From NCBI RefSeq assembly GCF_050947335.1, contig NC_134991.1:7068001-7132000 (forward strand): 64,000 nt of DNA, given 5' to 3'. The notes beneath the pieces were generated by a model, which was not told where the DNA came from, did not search any database, and saw only the letters and a program-made list of their open reading frames with translations. Each line of letters begins with the position of its first letter. The first letter of the stretch is position 1. This document shows, piece after piece, positions 1 through 12,029 of this stretch. Made by a program: the position numbers and the translations under genes. Source of the DNA: Megachile rotundata (lineage: Eukaryota; Arthropoda; Insecta; Hymenoptera; Megachilidae).

Positions 1-252
1 AAGAGAAACGAGCGGGAAGAGTAAAAAGCAGGAAAGAGGAGGAACGGTAGAAAAGGGACGGAGAAAACGCGTGGAGAAGGAAGAACATAGGGGGACGATT
101 AAAGGACAGAGAGAGAAAGAGAGAAGGGTAGAGCGGTCGTATGGTCGGCTTGCCGCCTGCCGCGTAGTAGTAGCGTGCCGAGCGAGCAGTAAGCAGTGCT
201 GAACGTCGTCGTCGTTTCTCAGTGTCGCCGCGGCGCTCGTGCCAGACGGTTG
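1..252 (+). promoter_or_regulatory. Core promoter with initiator and downstream promoter element
   Basis: Positions 1-135 are purine-rich (GA-rich) and then give way to CpG-rich DNA, a common layout at insect promoters. A TCAGT initiator lies at 219-223. Taking A221 as +1, positions 248-252 read GGTTG, which fits the arthropod DPE consensus RGWYV at exactly +28 to +32. No TATA box sits at the usual distance, as expected of an Inr/DPE promoter. The direction agrees with the plus-strand exon that follows. The motif match is direct observation. That transcription starts here is inference. Confidence 0.55.
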
Positions 253-844
253 GTTCTCTCAAAGTAGTTTATCGTGCAGCGTGTAGCGTCGTTTCGAACG
301 TGTTCGTTCCGTGCAAACGCTTCGGACTAAATTGGATTAAACAGACGCGCTGGATCCTCCGACTTCTGGGGCCTCGCGATCGATGCTAGGCCGAGCGGAA
401 TCTTTCGCGCGAGATTCTGTTCAGCGAGGATAACAGCGACGTGATTTAAAACGTTTCACGTGTAAACGTTGTTACCAGTGTACTTGTAAAATCGGTACGC
501 GAGTGCGCGAATTAACGTCGAGCCATTTGCGCGAGTTTGAAAAGTGTAACGCCACGTGCAACACCGGCGCCATCTCAGGTTCAATTTCGAATTTCGCGCG
601 ACGCGGTGTACCGCGACAGTTCGTGAATCAACGTGACGCGGCTTTTTTCTTCGGTGAAAAATCGTGGTTATTTGGTGGTTCTGTTCGTGGCCGTGGAACA
701 CACGGTGGGTGGCAACTTGTGGCGTGTTTCGAGCCGCGTTTGTACAAGTGGAGCTAACCTTGCTGACTGAACACGTGGATGCATGCCGCACTCTCGTCGG
801 TGCCGCGCTTCTGACTGGCAGAGCTGTCTGCACGAAAATTCCAG
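221..844 (+). other. Putative first exon, 5' untranslated
   Basis: This GC-rich stretch runs from the proposed initiator to a good splice donor, CCAG|GTAAAC, at 844/845. After the donor the sequence turns AT-rich. Short open frames exist, but none looks like protein. The frame that would stay open into the donor (after a stop at 655) contains no ATG, so the exon is most simply 5' UTR. It ends one base into a codon of that frame, so direct splicing to the 42212 exon would keep that frame open and move the first in-frame ATG to 42256. Start and end are predicted by eye. Confidence 0.5.
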
Positions 845-2703
845 GTAAACTTCACTTCTTCAAACTCGTGCATTTTCATTTGTTTCAAATTCGACATTTT
901 TCATGAACGGTAATGTTTATTTGAGCTTCTCGTGACAAGTGACACTTTGACCGAGCATGCGCGTAATTCGTCTTCAAATTTAAAAGCCCGCGCACGTGAG
1001 CGCTTATCGACGTTCAAAGCACACCATGGTTCTGTACCTAATCAGAGTTATCTCGAAACTTAATCATTGATCACAGATCATGTTCTGTCTCACCATTCAT
1101 CATCAGTGACCGGGTTTTAAAATAACCTTGATTAGGCTTTAAAAGATAAGTGCAGCTCAGGAAGAGACCATAACAAAAAGACAGGAAAGAAAATGTATCA
1201 CAAATATTTAATAATTTACCTGAAAGGCAAATCAAAATATTTATGTAAACTTAACTCAGTTACTGACATCTTGTTTTCTATCATGTAGCCAATGTTTAAA
1301 AAGAATACACGAAACCAGTTCGTGCACTCAAATTGTGACTGGTTCACTGTTCAATCATAAATAATAAATTAGCTTCAATTTTTCATCTGCATTGTTTGAA
1401 CAGTTACAAACAATTGACCAGTTACAACAATTGAAGTAATAAATGAACGTCATTTGTTTTGACGTTGATCAGGAGAAATTGAAAGGTGGATAATATTTGT
1501 TTATCGTGAGACGCCTTTTATCAAGCTGTTCGAGAGGCTCACGCGTTTTACGTGTGTGCTCGTCGAGCTGTCAAACGTGGTTCTGTTGAGTGTCGAAAGT
1601 GACGTTGATAATCTTATTGACCTAACCCAGACCTAACCCAGATTACCAAACGATTTATACGAAGGTTTCGAATAGTTTTTCCTCGATCGCCTTGAAATTA
1701 TTGCAATTTCAATGTTACGTGATACGTTGCTAGGAATTGTTATCTAGAAATCTAGATAACGATCGCTACACTGTTATCATTTATTCTACTATTATTTGAC
1801 ATTGTCATTACGCGAAAATGACGATAAAATCGGTGTAATAAATTGGTGTGATATGACATGTCTATTAACTACAAAGTTTAAACAGTATCAATGGCTTTTG
1901 CTTCTGTGAAAAAAAATGAAAATCATCGGAATATCAATGATTAACGCATCGACCGAACCGATGACTTTCTAAATAATCGTTCTCTTTAATCGGGGTATGA
2001 ATCATTCAAAATTTCCGTACCGATTGCAACCTTGGATTCTTCGTTGGAACTGATTAGTGAACTATTGACTCTGATTTACTATCTCATCGATAATCAGAAA
2101 GCAAATTCAAAATGCACCTTCTACTGTATAATATTTTTCCACGTTCAGAGAAGTGGCATATGTTTTGGATTTACTTGAATCGTGTAATTATCTATATACC
2201 TAATGACACGGACTTGTTTTTCAACAAGAGATTTATTTAAACCTTGCTTAATGACTATTAATTAAGTCACATGTTGATACGTAGAACTCGTTCATTAAAA
2301 GTCACAATCATGATTGTTTTTATCTTAATAACATTCTACATTCGTATGTGTAAGTTACAGACAATTTTCCTCATTTTTCTTCTTAAAAATTAGATGCATT
2401 TAATAACACAATCATTTGAATTTTGAGGGAACTTATTTTTCAAAAATTTGGTCAAACTTCTACAAAGGTGGATATTTAAAAAAACATACAGATTAAGGCA
2501 AGATGCAAACAGTCAAGTAAATATTAATATAAAATAAAAATGCAAAATAGTATTTTATGTATGAAGTTTCTTGTTTACCGCACCAAAACAAAATAATTCG
2601 AAGAGGGCAGAATTGAAAAGGCTCAGGTAACCCGCATAGCTAAGTCGCTTCTAAACAAGTTGAAGGTAGCCGTAGCTGCGATCACCAACGACAAACGGTA
2701 GTA
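845..2703. other. AT-rich first-intron sequence
   Basis: No coding sequence was recognised. A tandem pair of an 11-bp ACCTAACCCAG unit lies at about 1620-1641. A perfect palindrome with 10-bp arms (GTTATCTAGA and its complement, AA spacer) lies at 1739-1760. The remainder is ordinary AT-rich DNA. Its intronic status depends on the exon model. Confidence 0.4.
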
Positions 2704-3180
2704 GTGGTCCGTAATCGTTCGATTTATCGAACTGGTGATCAGTATCTACCGACGACTCGCTCGGCGAGTATGCATGATTCTCGAAGGCGAAATCCTGATT
2801 ACGATTCTGCTCAATGTTGCAATGACATCATCGAGGATCATCATCCTCCTGGCATTCCCAGCCGATTAAATCTGCACGCGTTAATTTTGATCCTCCATTT
2901 CGCGCGTAAACAATCCTCCTTCTGTTCGAACGTGCTCCGACACGTTAATTCGCGTTTGATCGTACCAATTATCACTGGGAACTTATTCCACTTGCGCAGC
3001 TGTTCGAGGATTATTCCAAGAATTTACTTTTATTCAGGAATTTTAATGCAATTTTATCTTTCAAAATTTTTGTTCAGAGTATCTGAAATGAAGTTTTTGA
3101 ATGATGTAATTGTTTTAAATTTATTGGTTTACAAAATTGACGTTTGGAGTACAGATTGTTCAGTGTCTTTAGAAACTTGA
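2704..3180 (+). other. Isolated open frame of about 158 codons, doubtful gene
   Basis: A single frame stays open here in moderately AT-rich DNA. The first ATG is at 2770, which would give about 136 residues. The first half is polar with basic and acidic clusters, and the second half is hydrophobic. The last quarter runs into an 80-bp tandem repeat, which argues against a conserved protein end. I recognise no family and see no convincing promoter or polyadenylation signal. Confidence 0.12.
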
Positions 3181-3413
3181 AGTTGTAATTGTTTGAAATT
3201 TATTGTTTTAAAATAATATGACACTTAGACTGAACATTGTTCCATGTCTTTAGAAACGTGAAGTTGTACTTGTTTTTAAAAAATATGACATTTAGACTAA
3301 AGATTATTCAGTGTCCTTAGAATCGTAAAGCTGTAATTTTTTAAATTTATTGTTTTAAAAAAACATGACATTTAGACTAAAGATTGTTCAGTGTCTTTAG
3401 AAACGTGAAATTG
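3106..3413. repeat. About 80-bp tandem repeat, four diverged copies
   Basis: A CAGTGTCTTTAGAAAC block recurs, with substitutions, at 3161, 3242, 3309 and 3389 (spacings 81, 67 and 80 bp). It is followed by a GTAATTGTTT / TTTATTGTTTTAAAA segment and a GACATTTAGACT segment. The third copy is shortened by about 13 bp. The copies are AT-rich and non-coding. Confidence 0.8.
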
Positions 3414-5329
3414 ACATAACCTAATATCAAAATTCAATTTACTTTTCGTTGTTTAATATAAAATATTTTGTAGCATACACTTGCATGTGCACGTCATAAG
3501 ATTCCCCTAATCGTTCATAAAAATTGTAAAATAATTTTCTAAATCATTTCCGTGAAATACTTCTCTTCCTCGATAAAATATAATTCATAAAATGGCAGTA
3601 CCGCCATTACTGAAGACTGTTAGCTGTTTTGCAGCAAATAACTTAGCAAATACTTCTATCTAAACCAACAAAAAAACGCAAATAATTCCACAGCTTAACT
3701 ATTAAAAATCGAAACTATTGGTATCACTTTCCGTGTCATTTATCGCTATTTATCGCGATCGATTAAGCTCTCGATACAAAACTAGATTAAGCTCTCCACA
3801 TCGATTCCGGTATCACAACTGTAACATTGTTTCAATGTCCCTAACAGTATATTCCTCGCATGATCTCAGTAAGAATTACCATAATATTTGAACGACTACA
3901 ACACTGAAATGTCCACAGTCCGCGACAATAGAATCTTTCGAGGCGGGAGAGCAAGTTATTTTCTGCGAGTCGAATCACACGCGATGCCGATGAGCAAATT
4001 CTGCGAACGTGCTTTGCTTTTAATCGACGCTAGACCGCGTCGTTGGTTGTTTCGTCATGGCACACTCTGCAGAATCTATTGTTGTGGTGCAGAAGAAGGG
4101 ACTGCCTTGAAATTGAAATTGCGAAACTATACCTAGTTGAAGCTTTTCGCGATTCGAGGCCCATGGGACGTTTCTTGGAATACCGGGGTAACACGGTCAG
4201 AATTTCTTGGTCAAAGGGACGAATGGCAATGTTGTTTTCTACGAAACCTTCGGCTTGTTCTTTTTTGAACGAATAATCTTGCATGCTTTGGGATATTATA
4301 GTTACTGTCAGGTGAATTTCTACGAATTATGGGACAATTCTGCTTTGTGGACACAAATCAGAATGTGGACACCTTTGGATACAAATGTGCAAGTCTATGC
4401 AAAGTTTGTTCTTTATAGGAAATTTTAGAGCCTTTTTTATTTAGATGGATTGTTTAGACTTTATATAAGAAGTTATTGAAATACAATATGAAATCAAGTG
4501 TTGTAGATATTATTTCTGAAAATTAAGTTATTCCAAAAGATTTTAAGTTAGTTCAGAAGATTTTCTTCTCTGTTAGATGCTTCAAAATTATGTCTCAAAA
4601 CTTTGTTATGTAGAAAGAATAAGAAATTAATTTCTTAAAACACAATATATTTTTGAAAATATATTTTCCTAAACAATATCTAATAATCGAAATCCATAGT
4701 AACTACATTCAACATAATTTAGAGTTTGAAAGTGAAGTAGAGAATTGAACAACTATAACCGAGAAAAAAACGTGACAAGGAAGTACAGATACATTTGATC
4801 ACAACCTAATCGTAGAAACCTTCTGAAGACGTTTCGCAAGATAGACTCGAGGCGATTATAAATAAGAGCGCACAGACGAAGGATTTATCTTTGTTATATA
4901 GTCAGTCATTTAGTACTCTCAGACACGACATAATATAATCGAGTAGATAAAGTGAACTACAAACTATAAGTAAACGAGAAATATTATAAAATTATCGAAA
5001 CTTGGGTAACTAGTTTAGTTACATAGAATTGCAATTTAGCTAATTGTTAGCAAATTGTTGTCCCTGTACATTTATAATATTTAAATTCCTACGCTTTTTT
5101 GCTACATTTGCAAATTTGTAGGATTTCAAAGCGACTGATTTCTGAATTGAAGTTTGTAAATGTTTTTTTTGTAATTTTCAAGTTTTCATGTTCTGACATT
5201 TTTAAAACTTCTGACATTACAAGTTACGATATTAAATATTTTAAATTTTTGGATTTGTAAATTTACAAGTATTAAATGTCGCAATTGTCAAGCTCTCAAA
5301 TTTACAAATTCCAAATCCTTTAATTATAG
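3414..5329. other. Intronic DNA with a GC island at 3880-4290
   Basis: AT-rich DNA flanks a small GC-richer island that is open in several frames on both strands, none persuasive. A TATA-like and initiator-like cluster at 4857-5005 is listed separately. Nothing else was recognised. Confidence 0.4.
4857..5005 (+). promoter_or_regulatory. Possible internal TATA-type promoter and short leader
   Basis: TATAAATA lies at 4857-4864 and TATATAG at 4895-4901. Initiator-like TCAGTC (4902) and TCAGAC (4919) follow. The second TATA to A4921 distance is 26 bp, slightly short. The first TATA to A4904 distance is 47 bp, which is too long. A donor-like CTTGG|GTAAC is at 5005/5006. This could be an alternative or non-coding-RNA promoter, or chance in AT-rich DNA. 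Confidence 0.15.
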
Positions 5330-5965
5330 TACTGTAGAATTTTCAAATTCCTAAAACCCAAAATTCTCATCTTCATAAAGTAACACATTTCCAAATTCTC
5401 ACATCCCCAAATTACCATATCACTAAATTAGCTCATTCTCAAATTTTTATATTCCAAACTTCTGACATTCTCAAATTCTTATATTCCAAAATTTTTGCAT
5501 CCCCAATTTCTCACATCCCCAAATTCCCACATCCTCAAATTCCTACCTTCCCAAATTCTCACATCTCCAAATTCCTACATTCTCAAATTCTCACACCCCC
5601 AAATTCCCACATCCCCAAATTCTCACATCCCCAAATTCCCATATTCCCAAATTCTCACATTCCCAAATTCTCACATCCCCAAATTCCCATATTCCCAAAT
5701 TCTCACATTCCCAAATTCTCACATCCCTAAATTCCCATATTCCCAAATTCTCACATCCCCAATTCCCACATCCCCAAATCACCATATTCCCAAATCCTCA
5801 CCCCTTCAAATCCCCACAATATTCAAATACCTAAATTCCCAAACTCCTGCACTTCTAAATCTCCAAATCAAACCCAAACATTTTCAACTTCCCATCTCCT
5901 AAATTTCCCAACCATCCAAGTCCCAAATTTTCCAATCCTCCAATCCAAAGAAGCACCCAACCACT
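5330..5965. repeat. C-rich minisatellite, 16-bp unit (plus-strand C-rich)
   Basis: The best-ordered part is about 5510-5790. The unit is close to CCCAAATTCTCACATT (16 bp), with variants where CTCACAT becomes CCCATAT or CCCACAT. Edges decay gradually into degenerate CCAAATT-like sequence. Open frames through it (for example 5495-5902) are repeat-encoded and not genes. It is the first of seven plus-strand C-rich arrays of this family in the window. Confidence 0.9.
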
Positions 5966-7850
5966 AACATTCCCTACATCCATTTTGTTATGGAAGCTTA
6001 CGGTGCACGGCGCTGTAAGAACATAGCGGTCTCCGCGAGCGATCGAATTCTTATGGTGAACACGTGCGGGCTACCGCGGATGGGATCACGAAAGTGTTTC
6101 TTCGGCCATAAATCGTTCTTACGTGATGTTTCCGGCGCGATCGACAGTCCGCCGACTTGTGAATGGCGGTCGGACATTTATCACCTCCGAATAAACATAA
6201 TGCGCGTGTGTTTTCGAGACGGTCGAGTCACACAGATACTCGTGTTTGTCGTGCGACTCAAACTCCGACTCGTTCTTGATAGAATCCGCTGTCAACGTTG
6301 ATAAGATTGCGACTCCGATTTTTCTGCCCTTTTTTTCCCTCTACGGAAACGGTCATCGATCGTCGATAGTAAAGCAAACAATACCTTGTCCCATAGATAA
6401 ATCGTATTCTAATTTCTTGCGGTTTGTCGAACGTTTTAGCGAGTATCGTTCAAATATTCACAGATTATTATGGGACAATTTGCCAGTTCCAGAAAGTGTG
6501 CTTAGAACCTTCGAGGAGGAAGTACTGGTCGTTAAAAATTAGTCGATTTTCCGTCATTTGTTTAAGCGTTCGAGCAGCTCTTTCTCATATGGACCACGTG
6601 GTCAACATATGTTGCTTGTCCTCCGAAGGATTACGCCTCTTCGGTGTTTCTTCTTCAGACTACAGTCCCTACCGGAAGCAATGATCGTGTTTACAGAACC
6701 TTTCCAGTTACGTTCGAGCTCCGTGGTGTTTTACATCATTGTCACGAGTTAACGCTTTCGTTCTCTCTTTGTCGGGGGTGAAACCTTTCGATCGAGCTTC
6801 TTTATGTTTATATTGTTCAGGCATCTTATTATATCAGGCATATCGATTATTATATTCTAGTATTATGAGATAGATGCATGGTGTGAAGTCAAGACTAGTT
6901 TAGTTTATTTTGTCATTATCGTTCGGTCATCGATTTCAATAAATTATCCAATAAATTATTAATATCTATTTATTGTCTACAGTAGTAAATTAAATTTACC
7001 AGATAATGTTTCCTGTGAATTTTGATTGGCTAACAGGAATCTGTCCATAAATTCTTGATTACATTTGGTGCAATCTTGTTCAACTTTCTTCGGTTCATTG
7101 ATTATGAGATTTACACGGTTTTACTTTACGATTCCACTTGTTATATTCCCGTACGTTCTGCATCGTGTATTTCCGCGAACGCTGCTCATTTCCTTCGTCT
7201 TTATGTATGACCCAGTTCAAAAACAAAACAGCAAAAGCTGGCGACTTAAGAAACCGATTCTTCCTGGTAGTTCGTTAATTTCGTTCACGTAACGCGTGAG
7301 TCAAAGTAAGCGAAGGAAATGCAAGTGCAGACATTTTAAATCCTTTTGAAAATATAGATGTCATAAAATGATTTCAGAACGAGTCGTAAAATTGAAATAT
7401 AACTTCGCATAATTTTCAGTGGACGCTCAATAAACTCTGCATTTTGTTAAGTCGTGAAGTTTTATTTCGACTCAGTTATGAAGTCAGGGTTAAATTTCCA
7501 GTTTGAAGGTTATAAATGATTTTAACTGCAAAAATTTTCATTTTTAATCAGATTTAATTGTGTCAGAAGTTGAAACTCTTGATTGGGTGCGATTGGACCA
7601 ATTTTTAGTCAAGTTTTTTAAACAAGTTTTAATCGATGATTAAATTTGATTAAATCAAAAATAAATTTCGATCGATGAAGAAGTACTTCATCAGAAGTTT
7701 CAATGAATGCAAGTTTATTGTTAATGAAATACCTGAATCAAAATCAACCTTCAACCACCTTCAAGTTTGAATTATAAATTAACTTTAGATAACCAGAAGA
7801 ATTAATACTTTGGATTAATATTTCTTAATTAATGTCATCATAATTTAATT
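5966..7850. other. GC island (5980-6770) then AT-rich intron
   Basis: The island is open in staggered plus-strand frames (5990-6301, 6246-6542 and 6424-6684) that do not form one protein and match nothing I know. From 6771 to 7850 the DNA is AT-rich with no recognisable feature. Confidence 0.35.
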
Positions 7851-7854
7851 AACG

Positions 7855-8346
7855 TCACAATTAAAAATTCCAAAACCGCTAATAAAATAAAAATTCCAAA
7901 ACCGTTAATAAAATAAAAATTTCAAAACCGCCAATAAAATAAAAATTCCAAAACCGCCAATGAAACAAAAATTCCAAAATCGCTAATAAAACAAAAATTC
8001 CAAAATTACTAATAAAATAAAAATTCCAAAACTACTAATAAAATAAACATTCCAAAACTACTAATAAGAAAAAAATTTCAGAACTGCTAATAAAACAAAA
8101 ATGCCAAAATCGCTAATAAAATAAAAATTCCAAAACTGCTAATAAAATAAAAATTTCAAAACTATTAATAAAATAAAAATTCCAAAACTACTAATAAAAT
8201 AAAAATTCCAAAACTACTAATAAAATAAAAATTCCAAAACTGCTAATAAAACAAAAATTCCAAAACCACTAATAAAATAAAAATTCCAAAACCGTTAATA
8301 AAATAAAAATTCCAAAACCGCTAATGAAACAAAAATTCCAAAACTA
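7855..8346. repeat. 26-bp AT-rich tandem repeat, about 19 copies
   Basis: The unit is an ATTCCAAAAC core, then two variable bases, then TAATAAAATAAAA, 26 bp in all. Copies vary mainly in the CCGCT / CTACT / CCGTT segment. This array falls outside the 8-bp or 15-bp series seen in most other arrays of the window. Confidence 0.9.
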
Positions 8347-9590
8347 CTCCTAAACTAAACATCGCAAAATCTAATCCCTAATGTTTCTCAAACAGAAATT
8401 AATTAAAAAAAAATGAAACGAATTTACTCGAAAGTGTTCTGGTCGCTCATTTCCGTGATTTATGCCGGGCAGATTACGAGCGGCGACAACGGTAGTCGCC
8501 AGCTATTATCCCAATCGTAAGTTATACCGCGAATTCGATCTAAAACCGAACCAATTACATGCGCACGGTGTGTCGATGACAATCGACTATTTATCCCCGG
8601 TCGGATGGAAATAATGTACGGTACGAATTGATAAGGCGAACGCCTTTTGCAACGAGCATTGTTCGGCTTCACCGTTCGTTGGATACTCGTTCGGCGACTT
8701 CTGTGCGGGACTTACCTACCTTTCTCGGTTCAAAGGAAACAGACGGATCAGGAAACAGAAGCTGCATTTTCTGATTTAGAATTGTAGGAACATCATGCTC
8801 GGCACTAATGAAATGGCGCACGGAAACTGTACTGATGTCAACCCACGAGTTGGCGCGTGAAGACGCGTTTGAAACAGCTGTGAAATAGAAAAATAGACTC
8901 GTGGAGTTGCACGTATTTTTGGTATTGATATAGTATTTGAAGGTGGTCTCGAACTGTCAGGTAATTAGGTCAAAAATAATTACAGTCTGCAAAAGGTTTA
9001 AGGAATGAGTGAGACAAAGCGAATTGCATGATGCAGTTATTATTATCATTGTTAGTTTTATTTGATGAAATGTAGCTAAGGTGTTCATGGCAGAGATAGA
9101 GCTTCTTTTACTTTCATTTGATTGGTTCTTTTTACAAAAGAGGGCGCTTAAGAGCCTCCTCTTATTTTGTCCTAGAGTTTCTTTTACTCTGCGTCCATCA
9201 CGCGCCACCTCATGGGTTGACAACTGTACAGTGTACACATTTCGCTGATTCACAATCGCGACGAACATGATTTATGATCAACTAATTGCAACAGGAAGTC
9301 TTTCGCATACTGGTGTCTCCATGATGTTCTAGAAACAGAAATTATTCGACGTCCATTTAATCGCTAGTAATTCGCAGAAAATAATTGACAGGAATTCTGT
9401 TGCAAGTTATCATAACTTCCTGAAACATTTGCAACTTTTTATTACGTTCTTTATGTAACGCCGCTATTTTTACGATACATTGCGACTGCATATCAATATC
9501 TTTACGATGACTCAGAGTAATACATGATTTTCAAAGCTTGCCGAAAATAGAGACACGTTTTTAACAAAGTAGCACGGTGTTTTATATTCA
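8347..9590. other. Intronic DNA without recognised features
   Basis: Mixed composition, GC-richer at about 8450-8720 and 8800-8900. Minus-strand open frames at 8460-8672 and 8957-9268 show no family features. Nothing was supportable. Confidence 0.35.
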
Positions 9591-10050
9591 GTTTTATATT
9601 CTTCTATTTTAAACTTGTTAAAAAATATTTGATGTATTTGACAGACTTCAAAAAACAATACATTTATGTTTCCTATGGAATGAAAACAGTAATTATGCTT
9701 TTTTTGAACACTATGTATAAATGAAGTTAAGAATAATAAATATCTCGTTTCTTCTATTTTAAATTTGTTAAAAAATATTTGATATTTTTTATAGACTTCT
9801 AAAATCAGTACATTCATGTTTTCTAATCCATAAAAACAGTAATAATGCTTTTTTTAAACACTCTATATAAATGAAGTTACAAATAATAAATTTCTTGTTT
9901 ATTCTGTTTGAAACTCGTTAAAAAATATTTGACATTTTTGACAGACTTCTGAAAGCAGTAGATTCGTGTCTGCTAATCAACAAAACCACTATCCAAAGAA
10001 ATTATGCTTTTAAACACGATATATAAACGAAATTAAAAATAATAAACATT
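9591..10050. repeat. 150-bp tandem repeat, three copies
   Basis: The block GTTAAAAAATATTTGA recurs at about 9618, 9768 and 9918, an exact 150-bp spacing. Shared segments include ACAGTAATTATGCTTTTTT and ATAAATGAAGTTA. The copies carry scattered substitutions and the third is the most diverged. The minus-strand open frame 9512-9817 lies inside it and is repeat-encoded. Confidence 0.85.
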
Positions 10051-10203
10051 TTATTTCAAATAGAATTTCATTTTGAATACGAATGCATTTTCAGCTGCAT
10101 ACGAACAAAACTAGCAGCGAAGAGAGGAAACGAATTTGACAGTTAAAAATCGATGACCAAACACGAAGCGTAGTTCCGGTTAATCTCTCGGTTCCTCTGA
10201 TAG

Positions 10204-10462
10204 CAAGACGTTATCAGTACCTCTTGAGACGTAGTCGGGTCGAAGGAATAAAGTCCGGATCGCGCGTAAATATTTCATATATCACGTTGCGAGACGTACA
10301 CAAACGGAGGCAACAAGCCGGAAAGAGAGGAAGCAGACGTCGAATAGGCTAGAAGACGTTTCAAGACGCTTCTGGCTGCATGGCGAAAAGTTTTACGCGA
10401 TTTTACGTTGCATCATAAATACCGGGTGTAAATCATGGTTGAGGATGCGGTCGATTCTGCAG
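10204..10462 (+). other. Candidate exon carrying the translation start
   Basis: A pyrimidine-rich tract (about 10180-10200) ends in GATAG at 10203, a plausible acceptor. A donor, TGCAG|GTAAAG, is at 10462/10463. The last 28 bases encode the start of a protein, listed separately. If real, it is the second exon of the gene whose first exon ends at 844, with a 9.4-kb intron before it. It could instead have its own promoter. Confidence 0.4.
10435..10462 (+). CDS. N-terminal coding segment, MVEDAVDSA plus one base
   Basis: The ATG at 10435 has A at -3 and G at +4, a good context, and is preceded by an in-frame TAA at 10429. It encodes nine residues, MVEDAVDSA, and ends one base into the next codon. 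The 42212 exon begins with the two bases that complete that codon as glycine, so splicing would read through as ...DSAGAQENAREVK. The acidic character continues smoothly across the junction. Phase agreement alone has a one-in-three chance, so this is suggestive and not proven. Alternative starts are the exon near 24776 or the ATG at 42256. Confidence 0.4.
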
Positions 10463-10664
10463 GTAAAGGTTCGCAGAATCGACGGGGAAAACGTGCGAGG
10501 GAAACGAAGACGATTTAACGGTGAGCTGGCTACGCGAAATATCCTCCTAATCGAATACCAGGACTTCCGTCTTGATTCTGAAGTTTTTTAGAGATGTATT
10601 TGTGGATGAAGATTTTAGGACTTTACAATATTTTGATTTATTTATGTATGGCATGGATTTTTTT

Positions 10665-11245
10665 GAAAATACTTGGGCGGGTGAGAGTTTGGGAGAATTG
10701 GGGAAATTTAGAGTTTCGGGACGTGGGAATTTGGGGAGTTGAAGATTTGGAGATTTAGGTAGTTGGGGACCTGGAAATTAGGAGATGTCAGAATTTGGAG
10801 ATATGAGGATTTGGAGATGTGAGGATATGGGGATGTGAGAACTTGGAGATGTGAAAATTGGGAGACCTGAGAATTTGGGGAGTTTGAGATTTGGAGATTT
10901 AGGAATTTGTGGATTTGAGAATTTGGATATCTAGGAATTGGGGGATCTGAGAATTTAAGGATGTGAGAATATGGAAATGTGAGGATTTGAGGATGTGAGA
11001 AGTTAGAGATGTAGAGATGTGGATATGTGGAGATACGGATATGTGGAGATGTGGATATGTGGATATGTGGATATGTGGATATGTGGATATGTGGAGATAC
11101 GGATATGTGGAGATGTGAATATATGGAAATGTGAAAATGTGGAGATGGAGATGTGAATATGTGAGAACGTAGTGATCTAAGAATTTGGGACCTTGAAAAT
11201 GTTTACCTCTAAAATTTCAGAATTCAAGGATCTAAGAATTTATAT
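10665..11245. repeat. G-rich minisatellite, 8/16-bp unit (plus-strand G-rich)
   Basis: The units resemble GAATTTGGAGATGTGA, the complement orientation of the 5.3-kb array. An embedded sub-array at 11030-11110 is an almost pure 8-bp repeat, GGATATGT, with GGAGATGT variants. The edges are degenerate. Confidence 0.85.
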
Positions 11246-12029
11246 GAAGATTCAAAGATTAACAAATGCGATACCTTGTAACCTCTTAATCCCCCAATAA
11301 TCCTCTTCAATTATTAACCATAGTCCTCTGCAGCTCTCCCACTCTTGAAGAATATCACAATAAATTTCCTTCCACCTTTCCCATCTCTTAAAAACACGTC
11401 TCCCACAAAAAGTGACGTTGAAATTCCGGTTTCCAGCATCCCAAATGCAACTTTGAAATTCCTGACAATAATATGTCACCATCTCCTACCTATACTGACC
11501 GATGAGTCGAATACTTTGGAATTCATTTAAAATCGAGGGAAGATTTGATGGAGATCGCGGCCGACCGTTTCCTTGTTCGACTTAACATAAAAATGATTGA
11601 TTACATCGGCGTTCGTATAGGATATCGAATCGGCATTTCATATGCAACGGTGGTACCGCGTTCCAGCAAGCGTGCAGCTTGCAAAAATCAAACGTCCGGT
11701 AATTTTTATGGAACAACATTGACGATGACTGACGCGGGGAACGGTTAAGCGCATTCTCAACCGTCTATCTTTCAATGGTTTATCGTGCGGCCGCAGACAT
11801 CTGTATATCTAGCAGTACGATGTATGAAATATTTATGTGCAACCCGGCCTTTATTCGCTTGACATCAATGCGCTTCCCCGTTGGTAGCGATGCATCTATA
11901 TTATCCGATCGAAAATTCATACACGCGTCTAATAATGCTTTGTGCCACTTTTTCGAGATTGGTGAAAATCGTCGTTTTAGCAACTTTTGTTTTATTGGTG
12001 AATTTGCATGAGGTGCACATATGTAATTA
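11246..12029. other. GC island between two G-rich arrays
   Basis: Open frames exist on both strands (11252-11482 minus; 11545-11748 and 11775-12011 plus). They overlap one another and show no recognisable domain. No strong splice pair was found. Confidence 0.3.
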
